NCBI RefSeq assembly: GCF_949987535.1
Contig: NC_080067.1
Location: 28,734,039 to 28,798,038, forward strand
Source: Balaenoptera acutorostrata
Lineage: Eukaryota; Chordata; Mammalia; Artiodactyla; Balaenopteridae
Reading direction: 5' to 3'
Length of the DNA stretch: 64,000 nt
Both the position numbers and the translations under genes were made by a program. The notes below the pieces were generated by a model. It made no database searches. It worked only from the letters and a program-made list of their open reading frames with translations, and was not told the origin of the DNA. Below, one piece after another: positions 1 to 14,195 of the stretch (position 1 is its first letter; the number at the start of each line of letters is the position of its first letter).

Positions 1-1012
<1,012 letters not shown>

Positions 1013-1834
1013 TAAACGCAAGTCATTTTTTTGTAATACTTGAAATGCCAGTTTCCTTGTCATTCCACCAGCTTTTGAAAATAATTTGGTTGGCAGCCAT
1101 TTTTTAAAGGATTTTAGAAAACCAAACAGATATACTTTCATTTTAGAATCTTCCTTCCCATCTCCCCACCCCAGCCTTGTCATGACTAAAGCACAAGAAA
1201 GCTTCCAACAGGTAAAGACCAGCCAAGAATTTTAAACATCAGTTTCCTGTGGAGTAGGGATAGCTGCTTTCCTTTCCTTTCTGTTCTTTAGCTTCTATAG
1301 AATATTCTTTGATTTTTGTCAAGGCTGAAAGAAAAATACATTCTCCCTCCCCAGCCAGCAGTAATCTTATTAGCAAGTTCTTGGGTAGAGGCTTATGGAC
1401 ATAGATACCATTTCTTCAGTGTTTAATTTAGTGTGTTATATACTTTTCTCCTCCTAGTTCCAGAAAGGTGGTTCAGAAATGTTTTATTTATCTAGTGTTT
1501 TATAGAAGAATTTTTCTGAGAGCTAAAACTGCTTTTTATCCTAAAACGTTTTTATTGTAACCATTTTTAGTAAAATCTTTATACAACAGATAAGTTTCTT
1601 TTTCTAAATGGTGCTTGTGCATATATTTATATACATGTTCATGAAAATTATATATATGTATATATAATTATTTGTTTTGGTAATTTTCATGAATAGCACT
1701 TACAGAGTTATGCTGTCTTAAATGATTCCCTCAAATGATATTGCAGTAGTTGGTTCTTTTCCCTTCAAGAAGATAGGCTGCAAAGCTGCTGCATTTAAAA
1801 GTTTGTGAATGATCTTGGATGCCATTTTGAACTT

Positions 1835-1985
1835 TGGCTTATATAATCTGGGGAGCTTGTTAAAATGCAAATTCCCAGTCCCTACCTCTTGAGATTTTGA
1901 TTCAGTAGAGCAGTGGTAAGGCTCAGGAGTCTGTTTTTCTAAGCATGCATACCACCAATGATCACTGATGCGGTGCATAGGAAGT
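1835..1985 (+). repeat. MER5-type (hAT-Charlie) fragment
   Basis: The string 'ctggggagcttgttaaaatg' is followed by 'gattttgattcagtag' and 'ctcaggagtctgtttttcta', the order seen in the non-autonomous MER5 family. It lies within the last U2SURP intron. No clear terminal inverted repeats remain. Confidence 0.6.
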
Positions 1986-1993
1986 ACAAAATC

Positions 1994-2016
1994 TGTGTGT
2001 GTGTGTGCGTGCATAT
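1994..2016. repeat. Short TG repeat
   Basis: A short imperfect tgtgtgtgtgtgcgtgcat run in the last U2SURP intron. Confidence 0.8.
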
Positions 2017-2145
2017 GGTAGGCAAAGTATAAACTTGGAAAGTTTACAGCCTTTTTTATTTCAGTGACTTTCATTGTGCTCTCTTAAAGATCACTTTAGA
2101 TAATTTAAGGATAGTCAGTTTTGATCACATGAGTACTTTGGTTAA

Positions 2146-2307
<162 letters not shown>

Positions 2308-2716
2308 CATAAATTTTTAAGATGCTGTCACTTATTGGAAATGCGATTTTGTTTTGTGCCTGAAATGGTCTGTTTTTTAAAAAAAAAACGAAAAAACAAA
2401 AAAATCTAATGAAAGAGCATTCCTGGGGTTTTTCTTTGTTTGTGAATGCATGTGTAAACTCATAAGTAACTGCATCTGTAGGCCTGTCGTTGTTTTATAT
2501 TGTATAAATACTTTCATTGTGGCTGTTTCTCAAGGTGAAATTTTTATTGTGCTAATGAATTTCATCAAAAATGTGTATAATGGATCTGCTGGCAGTAGTA
2601 ATATTTTGTTTTAGGATGTTGTGACTTAGCAAAAAATAATACAGATGTCTTCCCCCCTTTTGTAGCTTTGACAATTTGAATTAGATTTCAAATAAAATCT
2701 GAACAGAAAACTATAA
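2308..2716 (+). other. U2SURP: U2SURP proximal 3'UTR
   Basis: This AT-rich untranslated sequence follows the TGA and runs to the first canonical poly(A) signal at 2691-2696. A U/GU-rich tract (gttgtttttttgcc) at about 2717 suits a downstream cleavage element. Cleavage near 2715 would give a 3'UTR of about 0.4 kb. The exact site is inferred. Confidence 0.7.
2691..2696 (+). terminator. U2SURP: Proximal poly(A) signal AATAAA of U2SURP
   Basis: A canonical hexamer 384 nt after the stop codon, with a U-rich/GU tract about 25 nt downstream. Confidence 0.7.
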
Positions 2717-5700
2717 CGTTGTTTTTTTGCCCTATCGATGACATCAAGTCCCTTAAAGTCCTACTTAAGTGAGTTTAGCACTTCTGCTGTGTTTCTTATA
2801 CCTAATGCACTTTACAAGCTCCATTGTTCAGGTAGCTAAAGTTTTATATTTACTAAGATGACTGTCAAAATTTAGGGACCTGAGACTCATATTTGGTAGG
2901 TTTGCCAACCAGTTTCTTTGGTAAGGTTCCCTTAAGTAATACTGATACCCAGAGATCAAAAGACTAGGCAAATGTGGTGTAGTCTTTTGTTAATGCAATG
3001 CCTGGTTAAAATATTTTTTTCTTTTTCCAAAGAAGCAATATGGTTTCAATACACTTAACCTGTGTCCTGAGCAACTACTTATTTTCAGGGAAAAATTAAA
3101 TTTCCATCTTTCGATTTCATCTTCTGTCATTAGAAACGTTTACTTAAAAGAAGTTTTCTAATAATAGTTGGCCATAGAATTTTTTTTTGAAGGTTACCCT
3201 TTTACAGCCCTCTGTAGGCTGTCTTTCAAACACTGTTATCAGAATATTTCTACAAGGTTCAGTTTAAAGCACCTTTGTTGGTTTTTTGGGGTTTGTTTTT
3301 AAAGAATTTAGTTTTAGGTTTAGCTTTAAGTAAAATTTAAAAGTAAAATAATTTTCAGGAAACTTAACATCCAATGGTTTGTAAATTAAAGGTGCAAAAA
3401 GTTGATTTAAACCATTTGCAGAGTTGGAATCTGTAATACAGTGGTAATAAATTGCAGTATGAGGAGGAAATAAGAAAACTTGTGTAATGTTGAATATAAT
3501 ATTGCTATAATGTAATAAAGGGTTATGTAGACTTGAACTGACACTACTACTATTTGTGAATCTTGCTTTCAGTTTTTCACTTAGGCACTTTATACAATGG
3601 TTTGATGTTTTTTTCCCCCTCTTAATAGAGTAGAAAACTGTTCTAATAATGGGTTGTTTTGAGTTAGCTTGTTTTTTAAAAATATCTTTTCAAGTTGTTT
3701 TACTTAGTCTTGCCTAGTCACAAAATAAAAAAGCTGTACTCATGATTCGAGGAGTAGGCATATCAGCTGAGCAGTGAGGCATGTTATTGCCAAACTGGGC
3801 AGACCTACAATAGCTGTAGAAATGAGCCAATCAGATTATTTTACTTAGTGGTTCTTATCAACATGCAATATTGCTTGAAAGTTATTCCTTTATCATTCAC
3901 TCTTTTGTTTGTCCGTATTGTTAGGGTGTTAATTACTAAATGTTGCTCAGAATAATTAAACATGAACATTTGGTGCTGGTTTTTAAAAACCTACAAATAT
4001 AGCCATTTTTAAAGAGCATGTTTTTCTCCCCTGTTCATTGCCTGGGAGAGTGGAATTTTATATAATTACCTTTTTTGCAGAAATAACAGTGTTGAGTTGC
4101 TGGTGATTGCGGGCACTCTGTCATTCAGTGGTATCTAGTATAGGCTTAGAAATTAGTCAGGAAATGATTTTGCCAGTCAAGTTACAAGGAGTGCTTCTTT
4201 TTCTCTCTTTAAAAACATATCCTGGAGAAGCAGGAGTGTGTAGAAATTGTTAGGTCAGTTTCGGGTGCTTATATTTAGTATTTTTTCTACTGCAGTGGGA
4301 CTTAGCAGTTCTTTTAATCTGCATCCAGATATAACGAACATCATTTATCTAAGAGTGGGTGAGACTGGCTTCCTTTTGGGTGATGGGTGGGGATTGTGTA
4401 GGCTTGGTAGAATATGTATTCTGTGAAGTTTGCTAATGTTCGTATTAGATTGTATTGGATTTTTTTCCCCTGGAATTGCAAATGGTATTGTTAGATAGGT
4501 TATTGCCAACTTAATGAGAAAATATCCAGAGTAAGTGTGTTTAATTCTCCATGGATTCTTAACGGTCAGAAATTGGTGAATTGTAAGGGAGGAGATATTC
4601 TCTACCATATTTTTATAATAGTATGTTATTCCTGTTTCCTGTCTAAAGAACACTTAGTTAGATAGCAAGACTTCTACAGGGTGACTAAAAGGTTTGTAGG
4701 TGTGGCCATCCAGTTATAGGAAACACCCTGTTTCAGCTCTGTGATAGACGGTTATCCTCTACCACAGGTACATGTAGGAGGAAATCCTGTTGGCTACTCT
4801 TTTTATAAAGGACGTGGCTTAAACCCTTCACCCTCTAACATGCACAGGGATTCCTTACCAGGTTAATACCACTTAATCTCTCATTCTTTAGCAGGTGAGA
4901 GAAAGTAAATCATGTTTGTGAAACTTTTCTTTGACTTTGTATTTCCTTATTACTGTTAATAAGCTTATGGGCACTTCTGGACTGCAACATGTTGAGAAGT
5001 TAGAGACTAAAGAACTAAAACCAAAAGCCCTGACCCAAAACATCACTTTTATTTGGCTCAGAGTGTTCTTGGCATTTCTGCTAAAGTTTGCAGAAATTAC
5101 TATACACTGACCTAGTTTTTCTTTATTGCAGACCATTCCTGAGACTTTTATCCCAATTAAAGAATCTTAGAGGGAGGAAATACTTGCTTATGACTTCTGC
5201 ATTTTTTCCCACAAACTTTAATATTCTTGAGCACTTGAAAATATTTTAAAGAAATTCTAATCGTGAGCCAATATAGTTTATTAGAAATATTCTGCACATA
5301 TTTGCCTCCATTGTGGTATAAGTTCTGAAAAATTACATGGCCATGATAATAGTATATGATTATTAAAAATGAGGTAAAATAAGTATTGTCAAAGTGACAA
5401 CCTGTTCTGATGACCACAACAGTGTGATTTCTTTAGCAGAAAAAGTTGTTTTTAAAAATAAATAGTACCACTTTTGTAAGAAAATAAGAGCTTTTTGCTT
5501 TGTTGTTTTCCTCTTCTATTATATATTAATGGAAAAGCTACAGAAAATTCAGTGCAGGTACTAATGAAGACACTAGTATAAGTTTAAAGGAACATGTGAC
5601 TGTAAAAACTCATGAAGTGCTTGGTTTCTTCATATTTCACATGCATGTTTTAGAGTAGATTTTAGGGAGTATTTAATTCATTTTCCTTTTGGCATTTTTC

Positions 5701-6480
5701 TTTATTTTGTTATCAACTTCCCAGGACTTAGATGATACACAGATACAGATCCCAGGGGATGTGTTGTGATGCTGGACGAAAAGGTGGGAATGCGCTGCTG
5801 TCCAGAGTGAGCCATGTTCCAGTGTTGAAAATTCAATGCCTCAGTGTTTTTTCAGTACCACCTCATGGAGCGTCAGTGTACACGGATTATATGTATAATT
5901 GGTTATTTGTATAGTTTTGTAGATCTGTAGATAAATGCCCTCATTCATTTTTATATGTAATTGTGCTTGGAGTATTTTTGTGTTTTATTCTTTGACTTCA
6001 ACAGGGTCTTGTACGTTATGTCTTTGGTGATTTGAAATATCAGGAAAGACAAATTTTCAGAAATGAGAATAATACAGTTGAAATCAGTTTAGCTGAAATA
6101 TTCTATAGCAAGACAATTTCTTTTGGGTGAACTGATTCCATAATTTAGTTACTCTTGATGTAAGGATTCAGTTTATTGTGGAGTTGCTTTCCAGACTGTC
6201 ACTTTATAGTTTTTCTACATAAAGATTATATAGTTGCAAACAAAGGTTGTGGAATTTCCTTTTTGTTGTTGTTTTTTGACTTTTAATTACTTTAATAAAA
6301 TACGTTGTTTTCATAGCAAACTTTAGACTGTTCATGTAATTTTCTCCATACAGTTTTTCTAATGTATCTAGTTTTCAGCAGTGTTATCCCAAGTGAAATA
6401 GGTGATGTGTCATATTTATCATTTATAGCTAAAATGTTACTACATTTTACATGTTTAAACCATAATAAAGTATTGTCATG
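2717..6480 (+). other. AT-rich, largely repeat-free flank; possible extended U2SURP 3'UTR
   Basis: No open coding exon or recognisable repeat was seen over about 3.7 kb. Further AATAAA hexamers occur at 3514-3519, 3724-3729, 5457-5462, 6294-6299 and 6464-6469. The uniform AT-rich composition and lack of repeats are what a long alternative 3'UTR would look like, and old L1 sequence begins just after the last signal. Whether it is transcribed cannot be told from sequence. Confidence 0.45.
6294..6299 (+). terminator. U2SURP: Candidate distal poly(A) signal
   Basis: AATAAA followed by the GT-rich 'acgttgttttcatag'. It is a candidate end for an extended U2SURP transcript, and a second hexamer lies at 6464. 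Confidence 0.35.
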
Positions 6481-6539
6481 ATAGATGATTTTTTTGATAA
6501 GGAAATTTTAGTTCCGTATTGGTTCCACTTTTTAAAGAG

Positions 6540-7080
6540 AGTTTGTTCAGTTTTATGGAGGCAATTTTCAAACATATATGAAAGTAGAATCATAGGATGA
6601 GCATTCCTAGTACCCATCGGTCTGCAAATACCAAGTTATTAGTCTCTAAATGTGTCTAAGTGTTTTCTTTTTAAAACATAACCACAGTATCACTATCACA
6701 TTAAAAATAATTTATTGGTTCCTTTAAAATCTTGTAAATTGTGGTAAAATACTCATAACAAAATTTACCATCCTAACCATTTTTGGGTGTACAGTTTAGT
6801 CGTGTGAAGTTATGTTCACATTGTTATGCAACCTGTCTCCAGAACTTTTCATGGTACAAAACTGAAACTGTGTACCTATTAAACATTGCTCCCCCATCCC
6901 CACACCCAGCAACCACCATTTTTTACTTTCTGTGAGTTTGACTACTCCAGATACTGCATGCAAGTAAGTGGAATCATACAGAACTTGTCTTTTTGTGACT
7001 AGCATATTTCACTTAGCATAATGTCCCTTCAGGTTCATCCATGTGGTAGCATGTGCATTGGTTCTTTTTTAAAGCCTACT
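6540..7080 (-). repeat. Old L1 3' region, minus orientation
   Basis: Phrases typical of reversed mammalian L1 3' ends are present: 'cataacaaaatttaccatcc', 'ccatccccacacccagcaac' and 'cacttagcataatgtccctt'. The copy is truncated and non-coding. Confidence 0.7.
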
Positions 7081-7590
7081 TTTTCTTTTAAAATTTCTAT
7101 ATTTCCTCATAGAATTTGAAAAGTTTTTTCTGCAAATGGCACATTAGCATTTTCTATTTCGAGTAAAAACTTAAAAAAGAAAGTAATAACCAAGTATATA
7201 TGCCAACCACCGACTTTTTAAATCACTTTTGTGCTGTGTTCTCTTTAAATGATTATGTATGATATGATTTCACATCAACATTTCATAGCATGGGGTGCAA
7301 AATACACTTTCAAAGCATATGTGATTTTGAAATTGTAGTGCATTAATATAAATGACCATACTCAAATGCTTTTTTAGCTTATTTATTGCCTGATGAAAAG
7401 GAAACTAAAATTTTGGCATTTAGTATACTCAGTGTTTAGATTCGACACATTTTGCCACAAAGGAAGAAAAATCTTCTGTTTTAATTTTTTTTTTTTTTTT
7501 TTTTAGTTATTTTTTCCTATTAGAAAACACAGAGCATGAAACTGTTTAGAATAAAGAACTTACTTTTTGATTTTTAAATGAGATGTGGCA
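7081..7590. other. Unique AT-rich sequence with poly-T run
   Basis: No gene or repeat was recognised apart from a T run of about 20 at 7484-7504. Confidence 0.5.
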
Positions 7591-7599
7591 TAGCATAAT

Positions 7600-7770
7600 G
7601 GAGGAAGAGGAAGAGGCTGGTCTGTGGCCTTATATTTGAACTTACTTGAACTTGAATACCAGCTCTTCCCCACTACTAGCTGTGTGATCCTTTGGAATCT
7701 ATTCTTCTTGCCTATAAGATGGCAATAACCTTGCCTGTTTATTGTAAGGATGAAATCACATGTAAATCAC
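7600..7770 (+). repeat. MIR-type SINE
   Basis: The sequence 'actagctgtgtgatcctttg' followed by a 'cctataagatggcaataacc' stretch and 'gtaaggatgaaatcacatg' matches the MIR core. It is an ancient, diverged copy. Confidence 0.7.
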
Positions 7771-10640
7771 TGGCGTGTAGTTGTCATACGGTGATAGTTT
7801 AATAAACTTTCAGTGTTCCTGGAGACTAATGGTGGGAACATCTTTTAACTAAAAATAGATTAACACTACAATTCTGTAGTACTGGTACCTTTAAAAGATA
7901 TATTTGTGTACTTGATTTGTATTTATTTAACAGATTTTGTGGACTTACACTTGGGGATATGTTGCTTTGTTGCACACTGAATATCACTTCATAATTTGCT
8001 GTCAGGTCTTATAGATGACGTTTAATTCTTGATCTCCTTTGAGAAAAACATTTTCATTAAGCAGGTTTTTAAAGATACTTTTAAAATTGTCATTTATTAT
8101 TATAGAATTCCATTAACCAAAGTTCCTGAAAGGAAGCTCATAAAGCAAAATCCAAATGTAAACAGCTTAAATAAGGTATATGTGTAAAGAGCCTGGAAAA
8201 TAGTATAAAATAGGATGAAACACTGGATTCTTTGACCAAGTTCAAAGTAAAAAAAAAGAAGAAAAGCTATACCAGTTACCAGAGCTGAGCAACAGTATGT
8301 GATGTTCACAGAATGAGTGGCCAGAACAGCATGAGGGAAGACTAAAAAGAGGGTTAGTAATGTGAGGGGAGTTGAACTCCTGTATTTTGTGTATATTTGC
8401 AAGTTACGATTTATATTTTCAGATTATGCAGAAATAAGAAATGTACCCTAAAGCTACTTTTAGAAAGGAGAGTTGAAACTATGTAGAATTTGAAAAGGAA
8501 ATTACACTTTAAATTCTACTCAGAAATAATGGCTTTGTAAGTAAAGTATCTTTCAGGACATTTGTAATGATCTTTGGAGTTCTCAGCAGCTGCACCAACA
8601 TGAATCTAGAAGAGCAAAACTTTGGTTAAAAACACTATTTCGTTCTCCATATAGCTGAAACACTGAAATCGAAACAAATAAGTACCTCACTATCCATTGG
8701 CTACCTTAGCAGCTTAAATAGTCCTGTTACATGAAGTGCTATTAGATGATTTTTCTTCTTTCAGCATATTTTGTTTCATTGCTTCAATAACTATTGGGTG
8801 TGAGCAGTTTGTTAAAAAGCATTTAGGAAGATGTTTTTCAGATGGTTTTTAGCCATGCTAAAGTTTTAATAAAGGATGTGTCAAACTCTTTACTCACTTC
8901 TGGGAAAGTTAGCTATCTGGGCCTAATACAGGCCTCCCTTACAGGGTGTAGTGTGGTATCAAAAACCAAAAGGTGTTCTGAGTAGGTTTTCTAATCTTTA
9001 TAGTCTAATCACAACATTTAGCTAATGGGAATTTCAACTCTAAATTTCGAGATCACATATGTACCTTATGTATTTCATACGGTGCTTATCGTCAACTTCT
9101 CCTGATATATCCATCTTACTTTAAGAATGTGTCCTCTCCAGAAAAATCTGCAGCATGACCAAGTCTGTGCTAAATACTACTATATATGTGTGCCACAAAG
9201 CGGAAGTATCACTCAAGTACTTCTCAAGAGGCATCAACGTCAAAGTACCGGTTGAATTCTGAATTGATTGCACTAACTCAAATAGTAGGCATACGTTAGA
9301 GAACGTCTTTAAGCAGGGAATCATCTTTTTACCTGTTCTCTTGACTGACGTGGAACTTGTCGAAACCTGTCAGAATATTCTTCATTTGCATGTATTATGA
9401 AATCTAATGTATTCTTTTTCTATTACATAATAAAATGGTGACTAACAATATATGAAGAACGAGAGAAAGTTTTGGTGCTAAGATAAAGAATTACTCTGCC
9501 TGCTGTATGTTTCAGAGCTTATGGTACCATTCACGACAAGTTGCAGAATTCTACTAGATCTGTTTCCGTGTATTTCCAGAACAGCTTATCTTATAATAGT
9601 CTTCATGATTAACAGTCACGGCACATACACCGATATTGTCCCACTCAGTGAATAGTTCACATGATTCTCTTCAGGTACCATAGCCTATCACAATGGAATT
9701 CAAAGTACTTAGCTACAGAGATCATCACATCATGGCTTTCCTTGTACCTTATACATCCTTGGAATATAGGAAAAAAAGCCTTCAAGCTATTTTTAGTGCC
9801 TGAGTATACTAGTACCTACCCCTCTTTATCCTAGACTTTGGCCTTTTGTCAGTTTATCTTGATGTCCTTACATGCACCCATTGGGGATCCAAAGGCCCTT
9901 GAAGACCTTGCAGAGCTCCTCATGTCTGTGTGGAAGGTGTTTTACCTCTGTTGAAACAGACCCTTTTGTTGAATATGGAGGATGATATAATGTACTTTTG
10001 GAGAAAATAGAGGACTTGCCTGACCTCCTTACCTCTTCTGATTGCCTTGTAGTGCTTTTTTTTTTCCCTCCCCACTTTCTCTGAAGTTTTTAGTTCTTTC
10101 CTTGCAGAATGTGTTGAAGACAACAAGGTAAACATGATAAAATATCTGATCGTGGCTAAAATGATATTTCTCATTGATTTGTACAGATGCTTACCTCTGA
10201 CCCAAACACTGCCCAGGGCAAGAAGGAAGACTGAGGCGAAGACACAAAATGTTAGACATAATCTCTTCCATCATCTCATGTATGAATGAGTCTAGTTGTC
10301 AGACCTCAAGACCTTAGAGCTTTTTGGATATTTTGGGTGGAATGTGATTTCTAAAGAAGAATGTCTGACCTTGATCATCTTTAATAAATCTAGATTAACT
10401 CCTACAGGGCTTGATAGAAAGTTCACAGAAGCTGAGTGCCTCCTTGAGAACCAAGTTCTTTGTATTTTGTAGCCCAGCAGGACTTGGCCAAACAATATAA
10501 CACGATACCCGGACTCCAAAGACTCCCTTCAACTTTGCCTCGTTGCAAAACGTGGCTTCCAATCACTTCCCAGCTGTGTGGCCTTGGTCACAATGCCTGT
10601 TTCCTTATCAGCACAAGTGCACCATCCCCTTCATAGGGTT
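7771..10640. other. Unassigned intergenic sequence
   Basis: No coding exon, RNA gene or recognisable repeat was found over about 2.9 kb. Open frames here are short and look random. The part at about 9,100-10,200 is less AT-rich than its surroundings and could be a very old decayed element, but no identity is claimed. Confidence 0.4.
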
Positions 10641-11110
10641 CATCAACAAACAGCATTTGCTGCGCACCTGGCACTGTTCTAGGCGCAGGGGGTATATGGT
10701 GATGATAGAACAAGGTCTTTCTCGTGGAATTTACATCTTAATGGGAGGAACCAGACAGAAAATCAGACAAGATCATTTCCAGTGGTAAAAGGTCCTGAAA
10801 ATCAAAAGGCGGGCAGTGAGACAGAAAGTGGATGAGAGGTGCCTCTTTTAGATAGGGTAGTCAAGGAGGGCCTTGTAGTGGTGGTAATGTTTGAGCTGAG
10901 ACCTGAGTAATAAGGTAGGACTGGCTGCGTGAAGATAGGGCACTGAGTGCTCCAGGCCCAGGGAGCTGCAAGTATGGCTGTGTTAAGGAAGGAACAGTGT
11001 TGGTGTGATGAGGAATGGAAAGCAGTCAGCGTGACTCCAGTGCAGTGAGGAAAGGAAGGCATGGAATGAGGTGAGGTTAGGAAGAACCTGACAGTTTTAA
11101 GCAAGGGAGT
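10640..11110 (+). repeat. Ancient mammalian-wide repeat (L2-era), family uncertain
   Basis: The start 'gcacctggcactgttctagg' followed by 'aatttacatcttaatgggag', 'tagggtagtcaaggagggcc' and 'ttgagctgagacctgagtaa' follows the order of a common ancient mammalian repeat. I recognise the type but cannot name the family firmly. Confidence 0.5.
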
Positions 11111-11179
11111 GATGTAGTTTCAGATCACTGGCCACCGTGCAGAGAGGCAAGAGGGGAAACGGAACTTAGGAAGGTCTTG

Positions 11180-11270
11180 GCTTTGAAAATTAAATGAGAT
11201 CGTATAAGTGAAATACCTGGCATTGCCCCCGAGCACATAGCAGCTCTCTAATAATTCAACCTCTCTCATC
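11180..11270 (+). repeat. MIR-type fragment
   Basis: 'aaattaaatgagatcgtata' then 'gaaatacctggcattgc' and 'gcacatagcagctctctaat' follows the 3' part of the MIR core. Confidence 0.55.
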
Positions 11271-12080
11271 ATTTTCTTGGATCTTGTGATTCCTTTCTTC
11301 CCAGCAGAGGCTAAGCATTCACTTTAAGATTAACTTCACTTGACCTCTCAAACAAATTCAACCAGATCAGGACACAGCACCCCTGTTGCTGGTACATGAG
11401 GAAATTATGAACTGTGTAGACTACATAGCATTCCTTCACTGCCACCCGCTGCTATTACTGCCTACTGCACTGCAGGGTGTTAATAGGCACTACTTGGAAA
11501 AAGGAGTTGTGTGGTCAAATCAGTTGAGAAACACCAGGCTAGATAGGCTTCTTTACAGCAGTCCTTCTCAGAACCTTGGCTATGGACTATGTATGCCCAG
11601 GCAGGAGACATTATGTCATATTTCCGAAACGTATCTGATCTCAGAGGGCTAAAGTTCCACTGAACATACTTCGGAAAACACTTTCAAACTGTGATTGAAA
11701 AGCAACTTTATTTTTTGGAGTCTGATAATCTGAGTAATGGGTTGGTTAGATGAGTCAGAGTCCTTGGGCACAAGTCAGTGAGACCATCTCTCGCTAAATT
11801 AAGCAAAAAGGAATTCAGTGGAAGCCTGTCTAGACTCAGAGAACTGACAGTGCCATATGGAAAGCCAGATGTGGAAGTTAGCAGGATGTAGAGCGCAGCA
11901 GGCAAGGGAGCTGGAATCACAGTGGTGGGCAGTCTGGCCAGGCCCCCACCAGGAAGGATCACAGCTCCAGCCTTCTTCAGCCTCTTTGTTCTTCTCCTGG
12001 AGGTTTGGGTTCCAGGAAGGGGGCACCTGATGGACCTAGCTTTCCAGTCATAAGCTTTTAGAAAATATATAACTTTAATG
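11271..12080. other. Unassigned intergenic sequence
   Basis: No gene or repeat was recognised. A 144-codon minus-strand frame spans part of it and runs into old L1 sequence. It has no recognisable domain and looks random. Confidence 0.45.
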
Positions 12081-12400
12081 GCTACAAACAATCCTTTACT
12101 GTAGTTTGCGAAGACCCTGTTAGAAACTTGGGTTGTTTCCACTTTTTTCTAAACAATGCTGTGATGAACATCACCATGTATAACATTTTTGTTTTCATTC
12201 TTCAAAAAACCTTTTGGATTATTCCCAGATATGGAATAATTGGGTCAAAGAATGTAAACATTTTAAAGGTCATGTGATGCATGTTGGCAACTTTCTTTCC
12301 AAATAGGTACCATTTTAGACTTTATGTAATGTTGGGGGATGGGTATTTCACCACACCTTTGCCACCATTGGGAACTTGTGACATACAATTTAAAAAAGTA
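12081..12400 (-). repeat. Old L1 ORF2 3' fragment, minus orientation
   Basis: 'acaatgctgtgatgaacatc' followed by 'ggaataattgggtcaaag' and 'ccacacctttgccaccattg' is the reversed C-terminal ORF2 region typical of L1. It is short and diverged. Confidence 0.65.
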
Positions 12401-13759
12401 ATTCAAATTGGATGAAATTACTTGCTCCCAGCTGGGGAGATTTCTGGAATCCATAAAACAGAGGGTGATTTTGGCAGGCTATATAGATGAATGAGGTAAC
12501 TGGTCCAGTCATCTGAAGAAACGTGTAGGTTTAAAGCAATCCCACTTGCAGGAGCCATACTGAGTGGCAGCCATATCCCTAGAGCCACACTAATTTCCTC
12601 TGACATCTGAGGCAAAAGGCCAAATACTCCTGATATGAATCTATTGTAACTCAGTTTTTTTAAAAAAATCACTATTTTATATTATCTTTAGAAGAGAGAA
12701 ATTATATATAATAAATGTAAGTCTTTCGGTGGCTTTAGCTGTTTTCAATTTTTTGTGTAATTTTGGCAAGTTAGTTTTCCATGTGCATACGTGTCTGAGT
12801 ATGGTTATGTGTTACAGAAGGGGGCTGGGGGAGATAGAAAGGAAGACACCTCTGGTACATGAAAAAATCAAGCCAAGCAATGCTGTGTGTCCTCTTTTCC
12901 AGACCAGGGACCACCTAGGCAGGTTTCCATTTTTCTACTATATCCTGGTATGTGGTTAAGAGGAAACTTCTCCTCCCAGATGACTCAAGATGGAATACTG
13001 CGAGATCCTCCCTCACTGAGTCAATAAAAAATTGGACCTTAAGGTTCTTATCTTCCAAATCTAGTGTTTGATTAAGCTAAAGAGTAGCAATATTGAATGT
13101 TAAGCGTGGTAGATAGCAAGGTGGAAAGGGGAACCATACCTCCCACGCTTCCTACCCCCATCACCATGCACCCAGTGTTGAGACACCCCCAGCTTCTGGG
13201 CCAGGAAGGAGCCAGTGCTTTTGGTGTGGGTTTGCCCCTTTAACAACAGGGGTCAGATCAGCAGTGAACCTCCCTTAAACCTCTACCGCCATCACCAAAT
13301 GTCAAGAAGAGGTCCTCACATCTCCTGTGGTCCAAAGAAAACCACAGACACCCAACTCTCCCTTTCTCCCTTTCCCTTCTCACAGCTTCTCACAACTGAT
13401 TCGACCATTATTTTTCTTTCATCCACCAAGGCTGAATTTTCCCAATCCTTCAGCCCGGGTTATGTCAGTCATCATGAGGAGCCCCAGACTCCCACGTCAC
13501 CCTTCACCTCCAACATTCTAATACGCCTCAGGCTGAATATTCCCTGTTCTGTTCAGGATTCACGGACCAACAGAAACAAAATCCCCAGTGTCCTCAATCT
13601 CCTTTCTGAATGTTCCTGCTGCCTTCTGGTTTTCATTTGAGCAGAATGTAATAGGAACATTCAGAAAAGATGTTGCAGATACAGGAGATTTTGCTACTGT
13701 TGGACTGTGAATCCAGGAGGACAAGGTTTATGACCTCCGTGTATAATCTCATTTGGAAA
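12401..13759. other. Unassigned intergenic sequence
   Basis: No gene is recognised. A + frame of 141 codons at 13215-13640 is rich in Ser, Pro and Phe because of pyrimidine-rich DNA. It has no domain or splice context and is judged non-coding. Confidence 0.45.
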
Positions 13760-13775
13760 TAACATTGGAGGTCTT
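13760..13775. repeat. Left target-site duplication of the L1
   Basis: TAACATTGGAGGTCTT is repeated exactly at 18819-18834 on the other side of the L1. Confidence 0.9.
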
Positions 13776-14195
13776 TTTAATTTTTGAATTTTATTTTATT
13801 TACTTTTTTATACAACAGGTTCTTATTAGTTACGCATTTTATACATATTAAGTGTATACATGTCAATCCCAATCGCCCAATTCATCACATCACTACCCCC
13901 ACCCTCCCCCGCCGCTTTCCCCCCTTGCTGTCCATACGTTTATTCTCTACACCTGTGTCTCAGTTTCTGCCCTGCAAACCGGTTCATCTGTACCATTTTT
14001 CTAGGTTCCACATATATGCATTAATACACGATATTTGTTTTTCTCTTTCTGACTTACTTCACTCTGTATGACAGTCTCTAGATCCACCCATGTCTCTACA
14101 AATGACCCAGTTTTGTTCCTTTTTATGACTGAGTAATATTCCATTGTACATATGGACCACATCTTTATCCATTTGTCTGTCGATGGGCATTTAGG

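Noticed and set aside
13215..13640. 141-codon + strand frame
   Set aside because: Its Ser/Pro/Phe-rich composition follows from pyrimidine-rich DNA. There is no splice context and no recognisable family.
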